From assembly GCF_022701195.1 (NCBI RefSeq), contig NZ_CP078089.1, positions 3,038,001 to 3,102,000 on the forward strand: 64,000 nucleotides of DNA. The letters are read 5' to 3'. The stretch's first letter is position 1, and each line of letters begins with the position of its first letter. Positions 16,928-25,129 of the stretch are shown here, piece after piece. The position numbers and the translations under genes were made by a program. A model generated the notes under the pieces. That model was not told the origin of the DNA and searched no databases. It was given only the letters and a program-made list of their open reading frames with translations. The DNA comes from Allobaculum mucilyticum (lineage in GTDB: Bacteria > Bacillota_I > Bacilli_A > Erysipelotrichales > Erysipelotrichaceae).

Positions 16928-18238
16928 ATGACTGCTATCGCCAAAGAATGTTCTTTCTTCAGAAACACCTTCCTCAATATCATCAGCTCAGAAACGGCGA
17001 ACCCTGCCAATTTTACTTCTCAGTCCGCCTTCACCCGTAAGCGGCAGATTGACCTGCATGAGCTTGTCCTTCTTCCGTTTCAGCTGACAGAGGAATCCCT
17101 CGCTGCTTCCTTTCCCTGGATCCTGTTTAAGGGCGGATCATCTGTTTCAGCCTCTGCTGTGTCTCAGGCCCGTTCCAAAATCAACTCTTCACTTTATAAA
17201 AACGTCTTCAATCGGTTTAACAAGGCAACTTCCAGCTCTGATGTTAAAACCTTCAAGGGTTATCGCCTCCTCGCTGTAGATGGAAGCGAGATTCAAGTTC
17301 TTCCTGAACAGGACAATGACATCACCTATGGCGCTTCTAAAAAAGGCAAGAAGAGGCACTTTGTTCATTTGAATGCCGAATTCGACGCCCTCAACTCCGT
17401 CTTTACTGACGCGCTGCTTCAACCCGGCTCTGAGAAGAATGAAGATTCAGCTCTTCTTGAACTCGCTCAGCGTTCTTCATTTCAGAAAGCCATCTTCATC
17501 GCTGATCGGGGATACGAAGCTCTTATGTCTTTCTATCGCCTGCAGAAGGAACATGTCCCTTTTGTCATACGTATCAAAGACGAGACATCATCTACAAGCA
17601 TTCTCAAGTACTATAAGACTCCCGAGTCAGAAGAGTATGACATTCCTTTCAATGTGATTCTGACCAGTAAAAACAACAGGCATGTCAAAGACCATTGGGA
17701 TGTCTATAAGTACATCTCTTCGTACAGGAAGCAGCCTGAATTTGACGGTCAAACGACTGAACTCCCTTTAAATATCAGGGTTGTGAGGTTCAAAGCTGCC
17801 TGCGAAGGGAATGAATCATTCATTACCGTCTGCACCAATCTGTCGGAAGCTGAGTTTGGGACCGAGGACATCAAGCAGATCTACCGTCTGCGCTGGCAGG
17901 TTGAAGTCGGCTTCAGGGGACTGAAACGAAACACCGATCTTGAATGGACTCATTCAAGGAAGCTTGATCTGGTCCAGGCAGAGATCTATGCCAAAATGAC
18001 TCTCTACAATCTTTGTTCCCGTTTGCGCAACAAGGTAGAAAGATCTCGTCAGCACCAGAAGCGCATCGCTCAGGCCAAAAAGCACAAGCAGAAGGCAGAT
18101 TTCGGATTCATCATCAAAACGATTCAACAGTGGCTGTTCAAAAAAGCCAGAATCAGCTTGAGTACACTGGAAGATCTTCTTCTGGCCAGGATATCTCCGA
18201 TCAGAGAAGGAAGAGCTGATACCAGAAAGAAGAAGTGA
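16928..18238 (+). CDS. IS4-family DDE transposase
   Basis: 436 residues. The first catalytic Asp is in LLAVDGSEIQV, the second in IFIADRGYEA, and the Glu in the IS4-type Y-(2)-R-(3)-E-(6)-K signature (YRLRWQVEVGFRGLK). The basic C-terminus (QKRIAQAKKHKQK, RKKK) is likely DNA binding. RBS AAAGGAG precedes the ATG at 16928. The gene is intact and lies within perfect inverted repeats, so activity is plausible. Confidence 0.93.
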   Translation: MTAIAKECSFFRNTFLNIISSETANPANFTSQSAFTRKRQIDLHELVLLPFQLTEESLAASFPWILFKGGSSVSASAVSQARSKINSSLYKNVFNRFNKATSSSDVKTFKGYRLLAVDGSEIQVLPEQDNDITYGASKKGKKRHFVHLNAEFDALNSVFTDALLQPGSEKNEDSALLELAQRSSFQKAIFIADRGYEALMSFYRLQKEHVPFVIRIKDETSSTSILKYYKTPESEEYDIPFNVILTSKNNRHVKDHWDVYKYISSYRKQPEFDGQTTELPLNIRVVRFKAACEGNESFITVCTNLSEAEFGTEDIKQIYRLRWQVEVGFRGLKRNTDLEWTHSRKLDLVQAEIYAKMTLYNLCSRLRNKVERSRQHQKRIAQAKKHKQKADFGFIIKTIQQWLFKKARISLSTLEDLLLARISPIREGRADTRKKK

Positions 18239-18263
18239 CAGATTTGAAAACCGAAAAGTCATC

Positions 18264-18302
18264 AGGATGATTTTTTCAACAGGTAGAAAATCATCCTTTT
18301 CG
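18264..18302 (+). terminator. Terminator after transposase gene
   Basis: AGGATGATTTT pairs with AAAATCATCCT, followed by TTTT, inside the right end of the IS. Confidence 0.8.
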
Positions 18303-18389
18303 TCATGCCTGAGACGCAAAATATAAGAAATGACAACGCTCATGAACAGGGTATACGATTTTTATCCCTCCTTAACTTAATGACATTGG

Positions 18390-18397
18390 ACCTGTTC
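18390..18397. repeat. IS target-site duplication, right copy
   Basis: ACCTGTTC, directly after the right inverted repeat. Confidence 0.88.
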
Positions 18398-18557
18398 CGG
18401 AAAACATTCAGGAGCTGAGCTTCTCTTTGTTACCATGTGAATGCGCTTACAGTTGCTTTGTTGCCTGAACCGTATGATTTCTCCACGCTTTAAAGAACCG
18501 CGGACCAGGCACACAGAAACCGGAAAGAAGAGAAAAAGAATAGAAAGAAGGGAAAAC

Positions 18558-19142
18558 GTGAAAAAAGTCCTGAACTTGCTTGATGCAAATCTTGAACAGT
18601 TTCTGCTCTGCATTCTGCTGGCCGCTATGGCGATTGTCATGGGCATTCAGGTGTTCTGCCGCTATGTACTGTCCATGTCGCTGTCCTGGTCAGAAGAGCT
18701 GACACGCTATCTGTTCATCTGGAGCGGATTTTTAAGTGTCAGCTACTGCACCAAATACTGCATCTCGATCAAGATCGAACAGTTTGCTGCAAAACTGAAA
18801 CGCCGCCCGCGGGCCATTCTCAAAGTTGTAAACCATACCATTGAACTCGCATTCTTCCTGTACATGATTCCTTTTGCCTGGTCCTATTTCATCTCCTCCA
18901 TCCAGAACGGTCAGGTTTCTCCGGCGATGGGAATGCCGATGTATTACGTACAGGCTGCACCTCTTGTTTCCTTTATACTGACGGCTTTTCGGATTCTGCA
19001 GCGCTGGATTATTGAGCTGCGGATTTCGCTGGGTCAGAACGTCTATGATCCGGCTCATCCAGAACGAAACAATACAGAAGCATTTATTCAGGCTGCTGAA
19101 GATCTGCCTGACCCAGAGAGAGGAGGGAAGAAAGCTGCATGA
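18558..19142 (+). CDS. dctQ: TRAP transporter small membrane subunit (DctQ)
   Basis: 194 residues with four hydrophobic segments; typical DctQ features are FCRYVLSMSLSWSEELTRYLFIW and a final helix pair. The GTG at 18558 with AGAAGGGA upstream is preferred; an in-frame ATG at 18441 adds a basic stretch unlike the family. The C-terminal tail of about 40 hydrophilic residues (DPAHPERNNTEAF) is longer than usual. It assembles with DctM; the stop overlaps the dctM start (ATGA). Confidence 0.88.
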   Translation: MKKVLNLLDANLEQFLLCILLAAMAIVMGIQVFCRYVLSMSLSWSEELTRYLFIWSGFLSVSYCTKYCISIKIEQFAAKLKRRPRAILKVVNHTIELAFFLYMIPFAWSYFISSIQNGQVSPAMGMPMYYVQAAPLVSFILTAFRILQRWIIELRISLGQNVYDPAHPERNNTEAFIQAAEDLPDPERGGKKAA

Positions 19143-20431
19143 CAACCGCACTGCTCTTTATCGCCTTTATCGCACTGCTGATTATTGCGATCCCGGTTTC
19201 GATTTCCTTAGGCATCACATCTGTTCTTCCTTCGATTCTTGATCCGTCATTTACAGTCGGCGCGAAGTATCTGATCCGCGCCATGTTTGGCGGTCTGGAT
19301 TCTTTCCCGCTGCTCGCTGTACCGATGTTCGTTCTTTCCGGCATTCTCATGGCCAAAGGCGGCATTTCCAAACGTCTGTTTGATGTATTCGCCTATTTCC
19401 TTGGCCGGCTGCCTGCGGGCATGCCCTGTGCGGTCATTGTGACCTGCCTGTTCTACGGCGCAATCTCCGGATCTGGTCCGGCAACCGTTGCGGCTGTCGG
19501 TTCGATGACCATTCCGATTCTAGTCTCTCTGGGCTATGATAAAGTCTTTGCGGCATCGATTGTGGCTGTAGCGGGCGGACTGGGTGTCATTATTCCGCCA
19601 AGCATCCCGTTTATCATGTACGGCATGGCTTCCGGCTCTTCGGTCAGCGATCTGTTTCTGGCTGGCATTATTCCAGGTCTTCTCATTGCGGCTTTGCTGA
19701 TCGGGTATGCGTTCTTCTACTGTAAAAAGCATGGAGAAGACAGGGAAAAGATCAACGAACAGGTCGATGCACTTCATGAAAAGGGTCTGCTCCGTGTTCT
19801 GAAAGAAAGCTTTTTCGCTCTGCTTTCGCCTGTGATCATTCTTGGATGCATCTATACTGGCGTAGCTTCTCCGACGGAAGCAGCTGTCATTTCCGTGTTC
19901 TATGCACTGCTGATTTCAATCTGCGTTTATAAAACAATTCAGATTAAGCAGATCGGCTCGATCCTGGTCGAAACGCTCCGTACCTATGCGCCGATCCTGT
20001 TTATCCTTGCCGCGTCGACCGCATTCAGCCGCGTACTGACGCTGCTTCATGTTCCGCAGATGGTTTCCGAAGCGATCCTGAACAACTTCCATTCGCCGAT
20101 TGCCATTCTGCTTGTCATCAACGCGTTCCTGCTCGTCGTAGGCATGGTCATGGATACAACCCCGGCAATTCTGATTCTGACTCCAATCCTGCTGCCGATC
20201 GTTACCGCAATCGGCATGGATCCGATTCAGTTTGGCGTCATTCTCGTCGTCAACCTTGCCATCGGCTTTGTAACACCGCCAATCGGCGTCAACCTGTTTG
20301 TCGCTAGCTCGCTTACAGAAATTGAACTGATGAAAATCTCGAAAAAAGCGATGCCGATGATCGGTCTCTTTCTCATTGCACTTCTTCTGATTACGTTTAT
20401 CCCGGGCATCTCGCTGTGTCTGGTCGGATAG
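19139..20431 (+). CDS. dctM: TRAP transporter large membrane subunit (DctM)
   Basis: 430 residues, about 12 membrane segments. Family motifs: GGLDSFPLLAVPMFVLSGILM, YGAISGSGPATVAAVGSMTIP, GGLGVIIPPSIPFI, MVMDTTPAILILTPILLP and GFVTPPIGVNLFVAS. It forms the ion-coupled channel of the transporter. Four-base overlap with dctQ upstream; dctP follows 14 bases downstream. Confidence 0.96.
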   Translation: MTTALLFIAFIALLIIAIPVSISLGITSVLPSILDPSFTVGAKYLIRAMFGGLDSFPLLAVPMFVLSGILMAKGGISKRLFDVFAYFLGRLPAGMPCAVIVTCLFYGAISGSGPATVAAVGSMTIPILVSLGYDKVFAASIVAVAGGLGVIIPPSIPFIMYGMASGSSVSDLFLAGIIPGLLIAALLIGYAFFYCKKHGEDREKINEQVDALHEKGLLRVLKESFFALLSPVIILGCIYTGVASPTEAAVISVFYALLISICVYKTIQIKQIGSILVETLRTYAPILFILAASTAFSRVLTLLHVPQMVSEAILNNFHSPIAILLVINAFLLVVGMVMDTTPAILILTPILLPIVTAIGMDPIQFGVILVVNLAIGFVTPPIGVNLFVASSLTEIELMKISKKAMPMIGLFLIALLLITFIPGISLCLVG

Positions 20432-20445
20432 AAAGGATGACGCCT

Positions 20446-21471
20446 ATGACAATGAATATTTCCAAATCTCTGTACCGTCCTTTCGTACTGATCAGTCTGT
20501 TTCTGATGAGTCTCAGCGTTCTGCTGAGCGGCTGTTCTTCTAGTGATACTCAGACTTTTGCGTGGCCTCTGGCCACGGCTTCACCGGAAGATACCGTCAC
20601 GCAGCTCTATGCGGAAAAATTTGCCCAGGAAGTGGACCGTCTTTCAGATGGCACAATGAAAATTGAAGTCTATCCAAACTCCACCCTTGGCGGAGACCAG
20701 GACCTTCTGGAAAGCTGTGCAGACGGCGATATTCCGTTTGTTGTTCAGAATACGGCCCCGCAGGTTGCCTTCATGAAAGATCTTGCGGTCTTCGATCTGC
20801 CCGCTGCCTTCGATTCACTGCAGAGTCTTCGTACAACATTGGATGATGAGCAGTTCTTCACGCAGATCCAGAACGTTTATCAGGATGGCGGCTACCATCT
20901 TCTTGGCATTGCCGATCAGGGCTTCCGGGTCATGTCGCCCAACAAGCCTGTCAGCTCGCTGGCCGATTTTAAAGGCCAGAAGATCCGGACAATGGAAAAT
21001 CCGTATCATCTGCGCTTCTGGCAGCTGATCGGAGCCGCTCCTACACCGATGTCCTTTTCGGAAGTCTATATCGGTCTTCAGCAGCATACGATTGACGCTC
21101 AGGAGAACCCGTACGAAGTCATCGTCTCCAACCGTCTGTATGAACAGCAGGACTATGTGGTCGAAACCAATCATCTGCCGCACCTGATTACACTGATATG
21201 TTCCACCTCTTTTGAAGAGAAACTCAGCGATGAGCAGAAAGCGATTCTTGAAGAAGCTGCCGCAATCGCAACGGCTTATGCAAGAGAGATGAGCGATGCA
21301 AGAATTGATGAACGTATCGCTGAGATCGAAGAAAACGGCACGCAGATCATCCAGCTCGATGAAAATACCCAGCAGGAAATGCGTGAAGCTGCCGCTCCGC
21401 TCTATGAAGAGATTGCTTCGAGTATCGATCCGGATATCTATTCGCTCTATCTCAAGAACACTGAAAAATGA
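20446..21471 (+). CDS. dctP: TRAP transporter solute-binding lipoprotein (DctP family)
   Basis: 341 residues from the ATG at 20446, which has GAAAGGA upstream. A lipoprotein signal ends in LLSGC (lipobox, Cys about 30), so the protein is tethered outside the membrane. The DctP fold is shown by NSTLGGDQDLLES, the ligand-carboxylate Arg in GQKIRTMENPYH, and SEVYIGLQQHTIDAQENP. It binds an organic acid. The nearby aroD/YdiB/LysR genes hint at quinate or shikimate, but an IS and terminators now separate the two groups, so this is weak inference. Gene order Q-M-P, with the binding protein last, is one of the known arrangements. Confidence 0.92.
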   Translation: MTMNISKSLYRPFVLISLFLMSLSVLLSGCSSSDTQTFAWPLATASPEDTVTQLYAEKFAQEVDRLSDGTMKIEVYPNSTLGGDQDLLESCADGDIPFVVQNTAPQVAFMKDLAVFDLPAAFDSLQSLRTTLDDEQFFTQIQNVYQDGGYHLLGIADQGFRVMSPNKPVSSLADFKGQKIRTMENPYHLRFWQLIGAAPTPMSFSEVYIGLQQHTIDAQENPYEVIVSNRLYEQQDYVVETNHLPHLITLICSTSFEEKLSDEQKAILEEAAAIATAYAREMSDARIDERIAEIEENGTQIIQLDENTQQEMREAAAPLYEEIASSIDPDIYSLYLKNTEK

Positions 21472-21640
21472 ATCATCTGCTCATGACCGGTCTGTCCTCG
21501 CTGCAGACCGGTTTTCTTCTGTCTTCTTTCATACGGCTGTTGCTTCAGGCATGGCAGAGACTGTCCGAAAATCATCCTGTTATACTGCAGATAAACACCA
21601 GTTTTAACAGGGATGATTGATGAATAAGGAGATGTTCATT

Positions 21641-22621
21641 ATGTGTACTGGAATTTTGTACAGAAACGGCAGCCAGGCATTGTTCGGCCGGAATCTGGAT
21701 CTGCAGTATCAGCTCGGAAACGAGCTGACTGTCTGTCCAAGAAACTATGTCCTGCCATTCCGTCATATCAAAGAGATCACAAATCACAGTGCGATTGTTG
21801 GCATGGCCATTGCCCGCTACGGCTATCCGCTCTACTTTGAAGGCGTCAATGAATCTGGTCTTGGCGTAGCCAGCCTGAATTTTCCTGCCTATGGAAAGTA
21901 CAGTCAGGAACCGGAAGAAGGCAAAACGAATATCACTTCTTTTGAGCTGATTCCATATCTGCTCTGCACCTGTAAAAGCGTAGAAGAAGCCAAAAGGGAA
22001 CTGGCGAATATGTGCATCGCTGCAGATTCGTTCAATGCGCAGATCGTTTCAGTACCGCTTCACTGGATTGCGGCTGACAAAAACGGAAGCATCGTGATTG
22101 AGCAGACTGAGTCCGGACTGCATGTCTATGACAATCCGCTCAATGTTCTTGCCAACGCGCCGGATTATCCGGCTCAGGCAGTAAATTTCGCCAATTACAT
22201 CGCTCTTTCACCGGCTGCGCCTGAAAACCGGGCTGCAGTCCATGTCGACATTCCGCTTTACAGTTCCGGAATGGGCAGTGATGGTCTGCCAGGCGGTCTG
22301 GATTCGATGTCACGTTTCTGCAGGGTTGCGTTTATGCTCAACAACTCAAAAGCAGAAGAGAATCAGACATCTACCGTTTCTCAGTTCTTCCATATCCTGA
22401 ACTGTGTGGCGCAGATCCGTGGAGCCAACCTGGAAAAAGACGGCTTCTATGAAATCACCAATTACAGCGCCGGAGCGGATCTGGAAACGATGGACTATTT
22501 CTGGACAACGTATGACTGTCCGCAGATTCAGGCACTTCATACAAAAGCGCTTGATCTGGATGGCAGCGAGCTGATCTGCTTTCCGGCTGAGTCCGGTGAG
22601 CCCATTCACTGGAAAAACTGA
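21641..22621 (+). CDS. bsh: Choloylglycine hydrolase family enzyme, probable bile salt hydrolase
   Basis: 326 residues, the normal length. After removal of Met, Cys2 becomes the N-terminal nucleophile (MCTG). Other active-site positions of bile salt hydrolases are present: R17 and D20 in GRNLD, N80 in LNFP, Asn in NVLANAP, and Arg in MSRFCRVAF after the typical GMGSDGLPGGLDS loop. The enzyme cleaves the amide of glycine- or taurine-conjugated bile acids; related penicillin V acylases share the fold, so substrate is not certain. ATG at 21641 is chosen because AAGGAG precedes it and Cys must be residue 2. It suggests an intestinal habitat. Cytoplasmic (no signal). Confidence 0.9.
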   Translation: MCTGILYRNGSQALFGRNLDLQYQLGNELTVCPRNYVLPFRHIKEITNHSAIVGMAIARYGYPLYFEGVNESGLGVASLNFPAYGKYSQEPEEGKTNITSFELIPYLLCTCKSVEEAKRELANMCIAADSFNAQIVSVPLHWIAADKNGSIVIEQTESGLHVYDNPLNVLANAPDYPAQAVNFANYIALSPAAPENRAAVHVDIPLYSSGMGSDGLPGGLDSMSRFCRVAFMLNNSKAEENQTSTVSQFFHILNCVAQIRGANLEKDGFYEITNYSAGADLETMDYFWTTYDCPQIQALHTKALDLDGSELICFPAESGEPIHWKN

Positions 22622-22648
22622 AGAACAGATACTGAAAATCGAACATGA

Positions 22649-22698
22649 AAAACTACGGGAATGTGAGATGGAACTCTCTGCTCCCGCAGTTTCTTTAT
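22649..22698 (+). terminator. Probable terminator after the bile salt hydrolase gene
   Basis: AAACTACGGGA pairs imperfectly with CTCCCGCAGTTT, followed by CTTTATTTCC. It lies between convergent genes. Confidence 0.55.
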
Positions 22699-22726
22699 TT
22701 CCAGTTCTATGAGAATAAAATCCGAT

Positions 22727-24037
22727 TCAGTCAAGAAGGATCGGAATTCCGGAAGGATCAAAGACCTGATGAACCTGATCTTTCAGGGTTTCCAGCGTGA
22801 ACTGGTCTGAAAACGAACGCTGATCATGTTTTGCAGCCAGATCTTCTGAGTAGTCTTTAAGCGGCATCAGGCGGTAATACGAATAATCGCCTTCAAAATG
22901 ATTGACGATCGGAATCAGCTGGACATCCTCGACTGTTACGCGTGTCCCGTTTTCAACGGGAGTGAGTGTGAACTGTGCCACGGCGCCGACTTCGTACATA
23001 TTCTGAAACAGCTCGCTTGCCCGGTCGACTTCATAAGCACTCGCAATAAAGTTGCCAAGTGAATAGAAGCAGAGTGTTTTCGAACCATCCGGGCGTGTCA
23101 GCCATTCTGCTGGCTGAATGCAGTGCGGATGATTGCCGATGATCACATCCGCTCCTGCATCGGCCATAGCCTGAGAGAGAATGGTCTGCTCATCGGACAG
23201 TTCATAGGTGAATTCAATGCCCCAATGCACGCAGACAATCACTGCATCGGCCTGTTTTTTTGCTTCCTGAATATCTGCAATGATTTTGTCCGAAGCATCG
23301 CTGTACACCGACTGGAAAACATTGACACTCCAAGCCGGATCAACCGGCTTATTGGTTCCGTAGGTTGTGGAAAGGATAGCGATCTTCATCCCGTTGATTT
23401 CCCGGATTTCAAAGCTGCCTGCCTCTTCTTCCGAAGAATAAGCGCCCGTATGTCCGATTCCAGCCGCATCGAGATTGGCTTCGGTATTGATGATCCCCTG
23501 CAGTCCGCGGTCCATCGCGTGATTATTAGCCAGCGAAACAAATTCGATGGACGTGTCAGCCAGATTCTTTGCGGTTGCGTTTGGCGAATTGAACTGGAAA
23601 TCGATGCCTTCAATGCCAAGCTCCTCGCCGCCAATCGGCACTTCCTGATTCGCAATCGTCAGATCATCCTCCTGAAGAATCGGACGGATATCATCCATGT
23701 AGTCTTTCCAGTCGCCGCTGCCAAAGTAATTGAGAATCGGCTCCTCAAGCAGAACATCTCCTATTGCAGTGATCTTCACTGGTTCAGGTGCGGCACTTGC
23801 TGCTGAAGCAGAAGTGCTCTGCGCGTTGTTTCCTGAACTGCTTTGCATAGCTGTTTTCGGATCGGATGATTCAGGTGCCGTTTTGCCTGATTTTGCGAGC
23901 GTCTGATAGATCAGAAAGGCACTCAAGCAGACGACGGCCAGAAGAAGAGTGATTCCCGCAATGCGGACTGACTTTTTCGCCCGTTTCTTCCGGGATTTCT
24001 TCGATCGATGAGCAGGTTTTGGGGATGACGATGACAT
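22727..24037 (-). CDS. CapA/PgsA-family protein, membrane anchored
   Basis: 436 residues. A basic start, one hydrophobic segment (IAGITLLLAVVCLSAFLIY), a Ser/Ala-rich linker, then a metallophosphoesterase-like CapA domain: AIGDVLLE, ANQEVPIGG, LANNHAMDRG, VHWGIEF, IIGNHPHCIQP and FYSLGNFIAS. CapA proteins take part in poly-gamma-glutamate or capsule production, but many solitary copies have no capB/capC nearby, as here, and their role is unknown. The domain should lie outside the membrane. RBS AAGGAG precedes the ATG at 24037. Confidence 0.9.
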   Translation of the reverse strand: MSSSSPKPAHRSKKSRKKRAKKSVRIAGITLLLAVVCLSAFLIYQTLAKSGKTAPESSDPKTAMQSSSGNNAQSTSASAASAAPEPVKITAIGDVLLEEPILNYFGSGDWKDYMDDIRPILQEDDLTIANQEVPIGGEELGIEGIDFQFNSPNATAKNLADTSIEFVSLANNHAMDRGLQGIINTEANLDAAGIGHTGAYSSEEEAGSFEIREINGMKIAILSTTYGTNKPVDPAWSVNVFQSVYSDASDKIIADIQEAKKQADAVIVCVHWGIEFTYELSDEQTILSQAMADAGADVIIGNHPHCIQPAEWLTRPDGSKTLCFYSLGNFIASAYEVDRASELFQNMYEVGAVAQFTLTPVENGTRVTVEDVQLIPIVNHFEGDYSYYRLMPLKDYSEDLAAKHDQRSFSDQFTLETLKDQVHQVFDPSGIPILLD

Positions 24038-24080
24038 TGGTTAATCTCCTTTTTCAGAGTGTCTGTTTTTATGAATAATG

Positions 24081-24109
24081 AAGCCTGCCGAATTTGCCGG
24101 CAGGCTTTT
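24081..24109. terminator. Hairpin between the radical SAM and CapA genes
   Basis: AGCCTGCCG ... CGGCAGGCT, a strong stem with only short T tracts on either side; probably terminates the leftward DAHP synthase-radical SAM operon. Confidence 0.55.
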
Positions 24110-24148
24110 AACTGTTCTAAATTGTACGCAAATCAGACAAAGATTTCA

Positions 24149-25129
24149 TCACTCTTTGGCAGAGAGGTCTGATTCATCAAAGAATCGGCCCTGCATGCTC
24201 TGTCTGCGGACGAGTTCCTTATCAATTGCATTGGCGACTGCAGTTTTGTTCTTTGTCCACATCGGTGCCAGCAGATCGTCCGCCATACCATCGCCGGTCA
24301 CGCGTTCGATGATGATCTTCGGATCAATGACCTCAAGCTGATCGCAGACGATGTCAATGTATTCATCCAGAGAAAGAAGTTCGAAAGGTTCCTTCTTCCA
24401 GGCATTGCCAAGAACCGTATTTTCCAGCAGATGAAGCATGTGAATCTTCAGTGCCGTGGGATGCAGGGAAGAGGCAAATTGTGCGTTTTCGATCATCATG
24501 GACCGGTCTTCGCCTGGAAGTCCGTTGATCAGATGCAGAACGCTGCGAAGATGATGCTTCTGACAGAGTGCAATGGCCATTCTGGCATCTTCTTTTGTAT
24601 GACAGAGATTGAAGGCCTTTTCACTCTCTGGATGGATGGTCTGCAGTCCGAATTCAACCCAGACATCCTTGTTGTATTTTTCCTGCATGACTTCAAGCCA
24701 GGCAGCTTTTTCTTCGTCAAAGCAGTCTGTGCGGGTTGCGATGGCGATCGCTTCGACCTGCTCATCTTCAAAGAACGGCAGATAGACAGCCTTGAGAATT
24801 TCAAGAGGCGCATACGTATTGGAGAAGGACTGGAAGTAAGCCATCCCTTTGGCATTTGGCCATTTTCTTCTGGCTCTTTCAAGATTTACTTCATACTGAC
24901 TGGACAGAGAACTTGCGGATAGCAGAATCGAATCGCCGCTGCCCTGCGCTGAACAGAAGGTGCATCCGCCCACGGATTTTGTTCCGTCACGGTTTGGACA
25001 GGTAAATGAAGCGTTCAGCGGGATTTTGGCGATCTTTGAGCCATAGATCTTTTTTGAAGCATAAGAAAAGGTGTGGTAACGCTTGTTGGTATTGGAATAC
25101 GGGAAAGGATTGGAAAGAATCTGGTTCAT
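24149..25129 (-). CDS. Radical SAM protein, TIGR01212/YhcC type
   Basis: 326 residues. The N-terminal cluster motif is NASFTCPNRDGTKSVGGCTFCSAQG, the family form of the radical SAM cysteines. YFQSFSNTYAPLE and WVEFGLQTIHPES are further hallmarks. Function of the family is not established; RNA modification has been suggested. Its ATG shares one base with the TGA of the DAHP synthase gene upstream, so the two are translationally coupled. No link to aromatic synthesis is known. Confidence 0.9.
   Translation of the reverse strand: MNQILSNPFPYSNTNKRYHTFSYASKKIYGSKIAKIPLNASFTCPNRDGTKSVGGCTFCSAQGSGDSILLSASSLSSQYEVNLERARRKWPNAKGMAYFQSFSNTYAPLEILKAVYLPFFEDEQVEAIAIATRTDCFDEEKAAWLEVMQEKYNKDVWVEFGLQTIHPESEKAFNLCHTKEDARMAIALCQKHHLRSVLHLINGLPGEDRSMMIENAQFASSLHPTALKIHMLHLLENTVLGNAWKKEPFELLSLDEYIDIVCDQLEVIDPKIIIERVTGDGMADDLLAPMWTKNKTAVANAIDKELVRRQSMQGRFFDESDLSAKE

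Larger units (their letters stand above)
16738..18389 (+). mobile_element. Complete IS4-family insertion sequence, 1652 bp
   Basis: The ends are perfect 19-bp inverted repeats: CCAATGTCATTAAGTTAAG at 16738-16756 and its complement at 18371-18389. They are flanked by an 8-bp direct repeat ACCTGTTC (16730-16737 and 18390-18397), the target-site duplication. Inside is one transposase gene. Two hairpin terminators near the left end and one near the right end isolate the gene from outside transcription. Perfect ends and duplication mean a recent, probably still active insertion between aroD and the TRAP operon. Confidence 0.93.
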
